Assembly (NCBI GenBank): GCA_021325135.1
Contig: JAJPHT010000033.1
Span: 1 to 64,000, forward strand
Direction: 5' to 3'
From: Pseudomonadota bacterium
GTDB lineage: Archaea; Thermoplasmatota; SW-10-69-26; JACQPN01; JAJPHT01
DNA length: 64,000 bases
Shown here: in pieces, positions 49,324 to 57,723 of the stretch
Numbering within the stretch: position 1 is the stretch's first letter
Layout of the letters: each line of letters starts with the position of its first letter
Translations under genes and position numbers: made by a program
The notes under the pieces: generated by a model
Told to the model about the DNA's origin: nothing
Databases searched by the model: none
The model's input: only the letters and a program-made list of their open reading frames with translations

Positions 49324-50052
49324 TCAAGGTGCCTGCGGCGGAAGGCGCCATGGAGAGGGGGGCCCGCGCTCGTCCAGGTGGCGGATGCGCCGGAGCAGGC
49401 GCGCGACAGCGTAGAGGGCGAGGACCATGGCCAGCGCCACCGACCAGGCCGCGTCGATGCCCGCGACGGCGTTGTAGAGCGCGTGCAGCCCGATGGCCGC
49501 GACGAGGCCGCCCAGCCACGAGCCCTGCACGGTGTGGAAGCGCGACGCCCAGATGCCGTACCCGCTGAGGGCCGTGGCCGCCGCGTGGATGCCCACGGTG
49601 GCGACGCTGCGGTAGAGCGCGGTGGCCAGGGCGAGGTCCCGCCCGCCCAGGAGGAACGCGCCGCCCACGTAGAACAGGTTCTCCACCGCCGCGAAGCCCA
49701 GGCCCGCCGCGGCGCCGTAGACGAGGCCGTCCTCGGGCTCGGGGTCCGCGTCGCGGATGGTCAGGAGGCCCATGGCCTTGGCGGACTCCTCGACGATGGG
49801 CGCGACGACGACGGAGAGGAGCGACACCTCGCCCACGAGGGTCGGGTCCGCGCCGAGGCTTCCGGCCAGCCACTCCTCGACGAGGATGGAGAGGGTCGCC
49901 GCGCCGATGGCGCCCCAGAGGAAGGCCTTGACGATGGCGCGCCACGGCTCGCGGCGCGAGCGCTCCGCGTTGCGGATGCGGACGGCCAGAAGGAGGGGCG
50001 GAATGAAGGAGACGGCGAGGAGGAGCGCGACCAGGACGAAGGCCTGGGCCAC
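49324..50052 (-). CDS. prsW: PrsW-family intramembrane metalloprotease
   Basis: 242 residues, about eight transmembrane helices. PrsW motifs: APIVEESAKAMG (EExxK at 88-92), GAAAGLGFAAVENLFY, and two membrane-embedded His segments (GIHAAATALSGYG, GLHALYN). The family cleaves membrane substrates such as anti-sigma factors in bacteria; archaeal substrates are unknown. Its upstream partner is a 61-residue two-helix protein 7 nt away, a candidate substrate or cofactor (inference). Confidence 0.85.
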   Translation of the reverse strand: MAQAFVLVALLLAVSFIPPLLLAVRIRNAERSRREPWRAIVKAFLWGAIGAATLSILVEEWLAGSLGADPTLVGEVSLLSVVVAPIVEESAKAMGLLTIRDADPEPEDGLVYGAAAGLGFAAVENLFYVGGAFLLGGRDLALATALYRSVATVGIHAAATALSGYGIWASRFHTVQGSWLGGLVAAIGLHALYNAVAGIDAAWSVALAMVLALYAVARLLRRIRHLDERGPPSPWRLPPQAP

Positions 50053-50059
50053 GGGCGCC

Positions 50060-50245
50060 TCACGCGGCCTTGGGCTGGGCGAGGCTCACCAGCGTCCCCA
50101 CGAGGCCGAAGCCGATGAGGGTCACGCCGACGGCGTAGACGCCCACGTCGGTCCAGTTGGAGTGGGTCGCGCCCTGCCAGACCCAGAAGATCACGCCGAG
50201 GGCCAGGAGGATGAGGGAGAGGACCGTCCAACGGTTGAACGCCAT
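50060..50245 (-). CDS. Small two-helix membrane protein upstream of prsW (61 aa)
   Basis: MAFNRWTVLSLILLALGVIFWVW then a second helix VGVYAVGVTLIGFGLVGTLVSL. Tight 7-nt spacing to prsW means one operon. A palindromic TATA CCTTAATTAGG lies about 32 nt upstream. Function unknown. Confidence 0.6.
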   Translation of the reverse strand: MAFNRWTVLSLILLALGVIFWVWQGATHSNWTDVGVYAVGVTLIGFGLVGTLVSLAQPKAA

Positions 50246-50271
50246 GGGAGTCGGCGGGGACTTCCGTTGGA

Positions 50272-50282
50272 CCTAATTAAGG
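50272..50282 (-). promoter_or_regulatory. TATA-like promoter of the small protein-prsW operon
   Basis: CCTTAATTAGG, an almost perfect palindrome and the only AT-rich tract in the gap, about 32 nt before the ATG. Confidence 0.55.
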
Positions 50283-50305
50283 ATTTCCCCGCCGGAGGGA
50301 GCCCC

Positions 50306-51019
50306 TCACGCGATGCCCAGGCACGAGGGCTCGCCCGCGCCGAGGCCCCACGGGGAGGGCATGGAGCAGGAGGGGTCGCTGGCGGGGCCCTCGCCGACGC
50401 CGGTCACGGCGCTCACGGCGTAGCGGTGGTCCGAGAGGGGCGTGAGGCCGTGGTCGGTCCACGAGGTGGCCGCGCCGTCGAGGGTCGCGACAAGCGCGCC
50501 GTCGCGGTACACGTCGAACGAGACGACGGGCATGCCGCCGTCGTTGGCGGGCGCGGACCACGAGAGGGCCACGTCGCCCACGCTGCCCGCGGGGCCCGGC
50601 GCGGCCTGCACGTCCTGGGGCGCGGAGGGGAGCGAGAAGGTGGTCGCGCTGGCGGGGTCGCTGGCGGGGCCCTCGCCGGTGGGGTCCGTGGCGGTCACGA
50701 CGTAGGTGAAGGTGGCGCCGTTGGGAAGGCCCGCGTCGGCGAACGAGAGGGTCGACGCGTTGGTCTGGCCCGCGGGGGAGAGGGTCCCGTCGGGGGCCAC
50801 GCGGTAGACCGAGTAGGAGGTGACGCCCAGGAGGCTCGTGGCGGGGCCCCAGGAGAGCGTGATCTCGCCCGCGCCGGGGCCCGCGGAGGCGGCGAGGCCC
50901 TGGGGCGCGCCGGGGCCCACGGGCGAGGGCGCGGCGGCCCACGCGAGGGGCGCCAGGAGGGAGACGGAGAGCGCGGCGACGAGGAGGGAGCGCTTGGAGA
51001 GGGGGTTTCGGGGGAGCAT
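50306..51019 (-). CDS. Secreted fibronectin type III protein
   Basis: 237 residues: signal peptide (LLVAALSVSLLAPLAWAA), then two FN3 domains, each with the LSWGPATS / LSWSAPAND strand, YSVYRVAPDG / FDVYRDGALV and TYVVTATDPTGEG / RYAVSAVTGVGEG. Ends with CSMPSPWGLGAGEPSCLGIA, two Cys that may form a disulfide. Similar FN3 modules occur in the sedolisins here. No enzyme domain, so a surface or carrier protein. ATG start at 51019. Confidence 0.75.
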   Translation of the reverse strand: MLPRNPLSKRSLLVAALSVSLLAPLAWAAAPSPVGPGAPQGLAASAGPGAGEITLSWGPATSLLGVTSYSVYRVAPDGTLSPAGQTNASTLSFADAGLPNGATFTYVVTATDPTGEGPASDPASATTFSLPSAPQDVQAAPGPAGSVGDVALSWSAPANDGGMPVVSFDVYRDGALVATLDGAATSWTDHGLTPLSDHRYAVSAVTGVGEGPASDPSCSMPSPWGLGAGEPSCLGIA

Positions 51020-51181
51020 TGCTATCAGCCCGCGTTGGGCAAGCCCTCGCGCCGCCTTCCGGGGGCATGCCTTGATCGGCCGGCTCCCTGGATCGTCCGG
51101 CTTCCGCAGGCCGCCAACGGGCCTGCTCCTCCCCGCGTGCAAGGCTTTTCAAGGAGGGGCCGCATCCCCGCCCGAAGCCCC

Positions 51182-52612
51182 GTGCCCGGTCCCAAGCGCT
51201 TCTCCGACATGCCGCTCTCCGCCGACGTGCTCGACGCGCTGGCCGCCATGGGCTTCGAGGAGCCGACGCGCATCCAGCGCGAGAGCATCCCGGTGGCGCT
51301 GGCCGGGCGCGACCTCATCGGCCAGGCGCAGACGGGCACGGGCAAGACCGCCGCCTTCGGCATCCCCATGGTCGAGAAGTGCGACCCGGCGCTGAAGAAG
51401 GTCCAGGCGCTCATCCTCGTGCCCACGCGCGAATTGGCCGAGCAGGTCGCGGGCGAGATCAACGAGATCGGCCAGTTCAAGGCGATCCACGCGGTGCCCG
51501 TCTACGGCGGCGCGTCGTTCACGCCGCAAATCCGGGCCTTCAAGGAGGGCACCGCCATCGTGGTGGGCACGCCCGGCCGCGTCATGGACCACATGCGCCG
51601 CGGCAACCTGCGCCTGGACGCCGTGAAGCTGTTCTGCCTCGACGAGGCGGACCGCATGCTGGACATGGGCTTCATCGAGGACATCCAGTGGGTCATGGAG
51701 CGGCTCCCCCCGCGCGTGCAGGTGCAGCTCTTCAGCGCCACCATGCCCACCGCCATCGTGAACCTCACCGAGACGTTCATGCGCAACCCGCAGACCATCG
51801 TGGTCAGCGAGGACAAGCTCACCGTGGACTCGGTGGAGCAGGTCTACTACACCGTGGGCTACCGCAACAAGCTCTGGGCCCTCTACCGCGTGCTGGAGGC
51901 CGAGCGTCCCGAATTGGCGTTCGTCTTCTGCCGCACCAAGTTCGAGTGCGACAAGGTCGTGCACCAGCTCAAGGCCCACGGCTTCCGGGCCGAGGCGCTC
52001 CACGGCGACATGGCGCAGAAGGCGCGCAACAAGGTGCTGGACGCCGCGCGCGACGGCAAGGTGCGCATCGTCGTCGCCACCGACGTGCTCGCCCGCGGCA
52101 TCGACGTCTCCCACTGCTCCCACGTCATCAACTACGACATCCCCGAGGACCCCGAGTGGTACGTCCATCGCATCGGCCGCACGGGGCGCATGGGGAAGCT
52201 GGGCAAGGCCATCACGTTCGTCACGCGCGAGGAGGGCCGCGCCCTGCTCGACCTGGGCGACATCGCGGGCGGCGACCTGCGCCTGGAGGACGTGCCCGAG
52301 ATCGAGGAGCGCGACCGCGTCAAGAAGGTCCTCGACTGGAAGGAATTGTCCGACAACACGGGCATGGTCAAGTTCGAGCTTGACGTCGGCAAGGACTCCG
52401 GCCTCAAGATGGTCGAGATCTTCAAGGCCGTCAACAAGGCGTGCGGCTTCGACGAGAGCACGCTGGGCCAGGTCAAGATGCACGAGGCCCACACGACCTT
52501 GGAGGTCCCCTGGCAGGTCGCGGGCCGCTTCTGGGGCCGCTTCGAGAAGGGCAAGCTCCTCGACCGCGACGTGCGCGGGCAGGTCGTCGCGCTCAAGAAG
52601 CCGACGGGCTGA
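51182..52612 (+). CDS. DEAD-box RNA helicase with DbpA-like RNA-binding domain
   Basis: 476 residues. Q-motif region RIQRESIPVALAGRDLIG, motif I AQTGTGKT, Ia PTRELAEQ, Ib TPGRVMDHM, II DEAD, III SAT, IV/IVa FVFCRTKFECD, V VATDVLARGIDV, VI HRIGRTGRMG. The C-terminal 75 residues (VGKDSGLKMVEIFKAVNK ... HTTLEVPWQVAGRF) fit the DbpA RNA-binding domain that targets rRNA hairpins. Likely ribosome assembly or RNA decay. GTG start at 51182 or ATG at 51209 are both possible; TATA-like GGCTTTTCAAGG is about 35 nt before the GTG. Confidence 0.9.
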   Translation: MPGPKRFSDMPLSADVLDALAAMGFEEPTRIQRESIPVALAGRDLIGQAQTGTGKTAAFGIPMVEKCDPALKKVQALILVPTRELAEQVAGEINEIGQFKAIHAVPVYGGASFTPQIRAFKEGTAIVVGTPGRVMDHMRRGNLRLDAVKLFCLDEADRMLDMGFIEDIQWVMERLPPRVQVQLFSATMPTAIVNLTETFMRNPQTIVVSEDKLTVDSVEQVYYTVGYRNKLWALYRVLEAERPELAFVFCRTKFECDKVVHQLKAHGFRAEALHGDMAQKARNKVLDAARDGKVRIVVATDVLARGIDVSHCSHVINYDIPEDPEWYVHRIGRTGRMGKLGKAITFVTREEGRALLDLGDIAGGDLRLEDVPEIEERDRVKKVLDWKELSDNTGMVKFELDVGKDSGLKMVEIFKAVNKACGFDESTLGQVKMHEAHTTLEVPWQVAGRFWGRFEKGKLLDRDVRGQVVALKKPTG

Positions 52613-52684
52613 CGAGGTTGGCCCGCCAGAACCCGCGTGGCCTCGGACCTGCCGCGCGTCACGTCTTGAAGCGACGGTTGGGAA

Positions 52685-52720
52685 TCGTCGCGTCGTGGCG
52701 TCGTCGCGTCCAGTGGTGAC
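52685..52720. repeat. Family-2 element, copy D (3' half)
   Basis: TCGTCGCGTCGTGGCGTCG followed by TCGCGTCCAGTGGTGAC: matches one whole arm of copy A plus the CCAGTGGTGAC end seen in copies B and C. No opposite arm nearby. Between the helicase and PAC2 genes (convergent). Confidence 0.8.
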
Positions 52721-52778
52721 CGACCGATACAGCCTCATCGAGCGCCGCCCCCGGAGCAAGGGCCCCGCAGAAGGAGCG

Positions 52779-53528
52779 CTACGAGAACATGGGCACGCCC
52801 GGCGCCTGCTGCTGATATCGTTCCCGCATCTGGCGCGCCTGCGCCTCGATCTCCTCCGCGGCGCGGGCGAGCTTGCCGGGCTCCAGGTCGAGGGTGGGGA
52901 GCGCGGGGCCCAGCGCGCGCACGATGGCCGCCGCGCCGCGGGCGTCGGGGATCTGGGGGCGCACCTCGCCCAGGATGCCCACGGTGTCGAGGCCCTCCCG
53001 CGCGCCGGCCTCCAGGAGCGCCGCGGTGAAGCCGACGACCGTGCCCGTCTCCAGGGGCGCCACGCCGATCTCGCCGAGGAACGCGAGCGCCGCGTCGCTG
53101 CTGGCCACGCCGCGCGTCGCGCGAGCCTCCGTCTCGGCGAAGGTGGGCGCGCCGTCGGGCACGACGAGCATGCGCGTGTCGCGCTCGCGGGCCCAGCGCG
53201 CGACGGCCTCCGCGAAGCGGCGCTGGAGCGGCGGTGGCGGGGGGAACTCGCACGCCAGCACGAGGAGGCGCGAGCACGCGATCCCCGCGCCGCAGGAGGC
53301 CGCGAGGGCGTGGAGGCGCACCGCCGGCACGGGGCGCCCCGCGCGCACGGGCATGAGGAGGGGGAAGGCCGGCGACTCGACGCGCCCCGCGAGGGGCATC
53401 GCGAGGGCGTTGACGAGGTGCTGCGCGACGATGGCGCCTGCGAGGCCCAGGGTGGGGCTGCCGACGACGAGCAGGCCCTCGTCCAGCGGGGCGCGGCCCT
53501 CGACGTGGAAGGCGATCTCGATGGCCAC
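52779..53528 (-). CDS. PAC2-family (proteasome assembly chaperone 2-like) protein
   Basis: 249 residues. VAIEIAFHVEGRAPLDEGLLVVGSP, GLAGAIVAQHLVNAL and LVLACEFPPPPPLQRRF fit the PAC2 fold of archaeal ATP-grasp/proteasome-assembly homologues; TVVGFTAALLEAGAREGLDTVGILGE is a conserved stretch of archaeal members. Cytoplasmic. GTG start by alignment to the family. Last gene of a four-gene operon led by the thioredoxin-motif gene. Proteasome link is known for eukaryotic PAC2 only. Confidence 0.75.
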   Translation of the reverse strand: MAIEIAFHVEGRAPLDEGLLVVGSPTLGLAGAIVAQHLVNALAMPLAGRVESPAFPLLMPVRAGRPVPAVRLHALAASCGAGIACSRLLVLACEFPPPPPLQRRFAEAVARWARERDTRMLVVPDGAPTFAETEARATRGVASSDAALAFLGEIGVAPLETGTVVGFTAALLEAGAREGLDTVGILGEVRPQIPDARGAAAIVRALGPALPTLDLEPGKLARAAEEIEAQARQMRERYQQQAPGVPMFS

Positions 53529-53572
53529 GCGCGGACGTGGCGTCTCCAAGGCTTGAACCGCGCGTGCGGCGG

Positions 53573-54187
53573 TCAGCGGCGCTGCAGGCGCCACCGGTGG
53601 CTGGTGGCCTTCTTGCCGTAGCGGCGCTCGCCGGCGCCCTCCTCGGCGGCGCGGGCGCGGGCGGCGACCTGCTTGCGCTCGGCGTCCAGCTCGTCGGCGG
53701 CCTCCGTGAGCGCGCTGCGGACGCCCAGGTCGCGGCTTTCGCGGGCGCGGCGCCGCACGCGGATGGCCTCCTTGCGCAGGCGCTCCTCCTCCAGGCGCAG
53801 GTCGCGCAGGAGCGTCACCTCCTCGGGCTCGCCCCGCTCCTTGAACGGCTCGTACTCGGCGCGGCGGCCCAGGAGGGGGAACGCGCCGCGCAGCAGGGCG
53901 ACGACGAAGAGCGCCGCGCAGAGGGACCCCAGGACGATCTCCAGCACGGGCGCGCCCGTCTGGCTGCCCTGGAACCAGCCGCGGCCGCCGACACCTCCGG
54001 GCAGGAGGCCCAGCACGGTGCCCACGACGATGAGGATGGCCACGCTGGCGACCACCGAGAGCGCGGGGAGCGCCACGGCGTGGAAGGGGCCGAAGTAGCG
54101 GCGGCCGGGGAAGAGGGCGGAGAGGAGCAGGAAACCGGGGGCCAGGAAGAGGAGCACGACGCCCCCCACGATGGTCAGCGGGTTCAC
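53573..54187 (-). CDS. DUF1616-like membrane protein
   Basis: 204 residues. MNPLTIVGGVVLLFLAPGFLLLSALFPG and VVASVAILIVVGTVLGLLPGG then LGSLCAALFVVALLRGAFPLL give three transmembrane helices; the start fits DUF1616. The C-terminal 90 residues form a charged coiled coil (LRDLRLEEERLRKEAIRVRRRARE). Function unknown. 25 nt after ccmF and 44 nt before PAC2. GTG start. Confidence 0.6.
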   Translation of the reverse strand: MNPLTIVGGVVLLFLAPGFLLLSALFPGRRYFGPFHAVALPALSVVASVAILIVVGTVLGLLPGGVGGRGWFQGSQTGAPVLEIVLGSLCAALFVVALLRGAFPLLGRRAEYEPFKERGEPEEVTLLRDLRLEEERLRKEAIRVRRRARESRDLGVRSALTEAADELDAERKQVAARARAAEEGAGERRYGKKATSHRWRLQRR

Positions 54188-54212
54188 ACGCGCCCAACCC
54201 CGCAGCGGTATA

Positions 54213-56693
54213 TCAGCGCTCCGCGGCGCGCGCGAGGGGCTCCTCGGGCTGCGCGACGGGGACGCGCCGTCCGCGCCCTTCGAGGCGGGCGCCCACGAGG
54301 ACGAGGAGCATGCCCAGGAGCATGCCCCAGAGGCCGGCCCACACGAGGCCCACCATGGGGAGCACGCTCACGCTGAACGACACGGCGTCGACCGCGCCCG
54401 CGGGCGCCTCCGTGCCCGCGCTGTTGGCGCCCACCCAGCCCGCGGAGGTGTGGAACGCCAGGGGCGTCACGTACACGTCCTCCAGCAGCGCGCGGCGCAC
54501 GTGCAGGTCGCCCGCGTAGTGGTTGCCCGACCACGAGAAGGAGAGCGGGATCGCGCCGCCGGAGTCCACCTGGATGGGCACCTCCACCGAGGCAAGGCCG
54601 CCCGAGGCGTCGGTCCGCGTCTGCGCGGCCGCCAGGGCGAAGGCGTGCCCGCCCGCGCCCACCCGTGCGTCCATGGGCTCGGCGGCGAAGACCTGGCGGT
54701 CCTGGCTGTAGGTGCTCGCGGCGTAGCCCAGAAGGCCCAGCAGGAGCGCGAGGTGGAGCGCGTAGACGCCCGTCTCGCGCAGGCGCGCGCCGAGGCTGCG
54801 CCAGCGAGGGGGCTCGAAGCGGCGGCGCTCCGCGACGACGAGGGCCGCGGCGGCGAGGCCCATGGCGAGGCCCACGCCGTAGCCCAGCGTCAGCGCGGAG
54901 GCCAGCGAGCCCGCCAACGCGAGCGGGTATGCGCGCCCGCGCCACGCGACGAAGGCGCCCGCGAGGCCCAGGGCGGAGAGCGCGACGCCCACGAAGCCCA
55001 GCGCGAGGGAGAGCCCCTCGGGGATGGCGAGGCCCGAGACCCATGTGGGCGGGTTGCCCCAGAGCGCGAGGCCCAGGAGCGAGGCGATGCCTGATAGCAA
55101 TCCCGCGGCCTTGAGGCGCGCGCCGCCCGCGGGGCCCTGCACGTGGGCGAGCTTGAGGAGCGCGGCGGCCAGCGCGGCGGCGAGGGGCGGCGCGGCGAGG
55201 GCCAGCACGCGGGCCTGGGGGAAGAGGAGGAAACCGGCGACGCCGCCCAGGAAGCCCGCCCCCGCGAGGAGGGTGGCGCCGCGCTTTCCCAGCGGGCCCA
55301 CGGAGAGGACCAGCGTGAGGGCCGCGATGACGGGGAGGACGAGGACGGGCGCGCGCTCGTCGAAGAGGCGGCGGTCGGGGCCGTTGACCACCTGCACGTC
55401 CAGGAGGAGCGCCACCGCGAGGCCGATGGCCAGGAGGGCGACGGCGATGGAGAGAAGCGTGCGCTGGTCCAGGGCCAGCTTGCGGCGCGATTCGTCCGCG
55501 CGCAGGAAGACGGCGACCGGGGGCGCGCCCAGGAGGAGCGCCGCGAGGATGGCGAGGCCGAAGGGCGCGAGGCTTCCCGCCTGGAGCGCGAGGCCCCAGA
55601 CGAAGGCGGGGTCCAGCGCGGCGGCGCCCGCGAGGGCGAGGAGCAGCGCGGCGTGCAGGCGCAGGCCCCAGCCGCGGGCGTGGCGGAGCGCGAAGAGGGC
55701 CATCCCTGATAGCACCGTCGCGGTAAGGAGGCCCAGGAGGAGGCGGCTCTCGGGGCTGGCGCCCAGGATCGCCAGGAGGCGCAGGCCCGCGTCGGGCTCG
55801 AAGCGGTTGGTGGGGTCGGTGAACGCGTGGACGCTCACCCAGAGGCCGCTTCTCGTGGCGAAGGTGGCGAAGAGCGTGAGCGCATGCGCGCCGAAGGCCA
55901 GGAGGGGCGCCGCCACGGGGTGGTCGCCGCGCTGCGTGAGCCCCTTGCCCGCGTGGAGGAACGCGGTGAGGGCGAGCCACGGGAGGAGGTTCGACGTCTC
56001 CACGGGGTCCCACGCCCAGTAGCCTCCGAACGATAGCACGTAGTAGGCCCACAGGGCGCCCAGGCCGAGGCCCAGCGTCGCGAAGAGCCACGCCACGCGG
56101 GCCCACCGGAACGCGGGGCCCGCCCACGAGCGGTCGTCACGCTCCGGGCCCCACCAGCCAGCGAGGGCGTAGGCGGCGGGCACGGCCATGAGCGCGTAGC
56201 CCACGAACTGCACGGGAGGATGGATGACCATGAGGGGTGTGAGCAGCACGTCCGCGAGGCCGCGCCCCTGGGGCGCCAGCGCGAGCTTCGCGGGGTCGGT
56301 GGCGTCGAAGGCGCCCGCCAGGAGGTTGACCAGCGCGAGCGCGCCGCCCATGGCCAGGAGGAAGCCCGCCGCGCGGCGGTGGAGCGCGCCCTCCTTGCGG
56401 AGCACGAGGACGAGGAAGGCCGCGACGGCCGCGTTCCAGAGGAGGAGCGTCCCTTCCTCGCCGCCCCAGAGGCCGGCGAGCTTGTAGGGCAGCGCGTAGT
56501 CCTGGCGCGTGTGGTCCCAGACGTAGGCGTAGCCCAGGTCGCCCGCGAGGAAGGCGACGAGCATCACGGCGAACGCCAGCAGCACCGCCGTCGCGTGGGC
56601 GCGCGCGAGGAGCAGCCGCCAGCGCCCGGGCGCCGCGAGGGCCGCGCCGGCGAGGAGCGCGGCGGCGAGGAGGAGGATGGCGCCCAGCGTCAT
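54213..56693 (-). CDS. ccmF: CcmF-like cytochrome c heme lyase component
   Basis: 826 residues, about 15 transmembrane helices. The heme-handling motif GGYWAWDPVETSNLLPWLALTAF (WWD type), GGEEGTLLLWN near the N-terminus, and the conserved His segments (VIHPPVQFVGYALM, HALTLFATFATRSGLWVSVHAF) identify CcmF/CcsA-type proteins that attach heme to apocytochrome c outside the membrane. About 200 residues longer than many bacterial CcmF, due to a large extracytoplasmic C-terminal region. Its ATG overlaps the stop of the upstream thioredoxin-motif gene (TGATG). CcmE, CcmC and CcmH are not in the window. Confidence 0.88.
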   Translation of the reverse strand: MTLGAILLLAAALLAGAALAAPGRWRLLLARAHATAVLLAFAVMLVAFLAGDLGYAYVWDHTRQDYALPYKLAGLWGGEEGTLLLWNAAVAAFLVLVLRKEGALHRRAAGFLLAMGGALALVNLLAGAFDATDPAKLALAPQGRGLADVLLTPLMVIHPPVQFVGYALMAVPAAYALAGWWGPERDDRSWAGPAFRWARVAWLFATLGLGLGALWAYYVLSFGGYWAWDPVETSNLLPWLALTAFLHAGKGLTQRGDHPVAAPLLAFGAHALTLFATFATRSGLWVSVHAFTDPTNRFEPDAGLRLLAILGASPESRLLLGLLTATVLSGMALFALRHARGWGLRLHAALLLALAGAAALDPAFVWGLALQAGSLAPFGLAILAALLLGAPPVAVFLRADESRRKLALDQRTLLSIAVALLAIGLAVALLLDVQVVNGPDRRLFDERAPVLVLPVIAALTLVLSVGPLGKRGATLLAGAGFLGGVAGFLLFPQARVLALAAPPLAAALAAALLKLAHVQGPAGGARLKAAGLLSGIASLLGLALWGNPPTWVSGLAIPEGLSLALGFVGVALSALGLAGAFVAWRGRAYPLALAGSLASALTLGYGVGLAMGLAAAALVVAERRRFEPPRWRSLGARLRETGVYALHLALLLGLLGYAASTYSQDRQVFAAEPMDARVGAGGHAFALAAAQTRTDASGGLASVEVPIQVDSGGAIPLSFSWSGNHYAGDLHVRRALLEDVYVTPLAFHTSAGWVGANSAGTEAPAGAVDAVSFSVSVLPMVGLVWAGLWGMLLGMLLVLVGARLEGRGRRVPVAQPEEPLARAAER

Positions 56694-57607
56694 CACGCGG
56701 CGCGCCTCCTCAGGAGCAGGGCGAAGGCGCCGAGGCCCGCCGCGAGGCCCGCCGCGGCCCACGGGCCCACGGGCTGGAGGTAACGCGCGCCGGCGGACTG
56801 CGCGGCGGGCGCGTCGCGGGCGGCCAGGAGCGAGACGGCGGCGTCGCCCGGCGAGCAGGGCTCGCACCACGTCGCGGTGAGGCGCTCGACGAGGACGGCC
56901 TTCTCGGCCTGGTGCGTGGGGCCCGCCTGGCGCGCCGTCCACGAGGCGGCCTGCACGACCTCGCCGGGCTCGCGCGCGGGGTCCGAGGGGTCGACGACGC
57001 GCAGCGCGACGACGACGCCCACGCGCGCGGGGTCGGTGCCGTTGGGCAGGGCGATCTCGCGGTGGAGGCCGAACGAGGCTCCGACCGCCGAGAGGTTGGC
57101 GCGCTCGGCGGGGGCGCTGGCGCGCGCGACGTGGCGAAGCATCTGCGTCCCGCCGCCCGCGTCGAAGGGGATGCCGTCCTCCACGAGGACGACGCGCGCC
57201 TCCACGAGGCCCAAGGGCTCCTGCGCGGTGACGTTCACGTCCACGGCCAGCGCGCCGGGCTGGAGCGCGCCGTCCACGTCCAGCGTGGCGGGCGAGCCGG
57301 TGGCGGCGCGCAGGTCGACGAGGCGTTGCAGCTCGCGCACCTGCGTCACGGCGGAGTCGGGGTTCCCCTCGGGGGCGGGATCGGCGTCGAGCACGCCGTC
57401 GGCGCGCGTCGCGGGCAGGCGCTCGGCCGGAAGGCCGGGAAGGGGCAGCGCGTCGGGCGAGCTGAAGGGGTCCGCGTCGGGGCGGCCCGCCTCGGGGTCG
57501 GGCCAGGCGTGGTACACGACGAGGACGGGGGCTCCGGAGGGCTGCTGCGCGGAGGCCGGGGCCAGCGCGAGGAGGATGAGCCCCGCCACGAGCGCGACGC
57601 GCAGCAC
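56693..57607 (-). CDS. Exported protein with C-terminal CxxC motif, coupled to ccmF
   Basis: 304 residues: signal peptide (VALVAGLILLALAPASA), a beta-rich region (about 25-235), then LVERLTATWCEPCSPGDAA with CxxC at 248-251, which resembles a thioredoxin active site, and a transmembrane helix (about 280-298, AAAGLAAGLGAFALLL) ending RRRAA. The thioredoxin fold after the motif is missing. Likely a membrane-anchored thiol protein supplying reductant or holding apocytochrome cysteines for CcmF (inference). GTG start with TATA-like CCTTATG 26 nt upstream. Confidence 0.65.
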   Translation of the reverse strand: MLRVALVAGLILLALAPASAQQPSGAPVLVVYHAWPDPEAGRPDADPFSSPDALPLPGLPAERLPATRADGVLDADPAPEGNPDSAVTQVRELQRLVDLRAATGSPATLDVDGALQPGALAVDVNVTAQEPLGLVEARVVLVEDGIPFDAGGGTQMLRHVARASAPAERANLSAVGASFGLHREIALPNGTDPARVGVVVALRVVDPSDPAREPGEVVQAASWTARQAGPTHQAEKAVLVERLTATWCEPCSPGDAAVSLLAARDAPAAQSAGARYLQPVGPWAAAGLAAGLGAFALLLRRRAA

Positions 57608-57630
57608 GGCCAGGCCACACGGCGCGGCCC

Positions 57631-57637
57631 CATAAGG
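57631..57637 (-). promoter_or_regulatory. TATA-like core promoter of the CcmF operon
   Basis: CCTTATG on the minus strand, centred 26 nt before the GTG at 57607; leaderless spacing. Confidence 0.5.
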
Positions 57638-57676
57638 GTTGACGGGGCGACGTCGCGGCGGGACCCCCCGGGCGTG

Positions 57677-57687
57677 AAAATATATAC
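57677..57687 (+). promoter_or_regulatory. TATA box of the phosphate regulator gene
   Basis: AAAATATATAC, followed by GAGATAATTCTC (GAGA/TCTC arms). The most AT-rich 30 bp in the window, about 40 nt before the ATG. The inverted arms could be an operator for autoregulation. Confidence 0.6.
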
Positions 57688-57723
57688 TTTGAGATAATTC
57701 TCGATACTGCGAGGCCCAAGTTC

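Noticed and set aside
56693..57607. Calling the CxxC protein a full thioredoxin or CcmG
   Set aside because: Only the WCEPC segment matches; the conserved cis-Pro and the downstream beta-sheet are missing before the final membrane helix.
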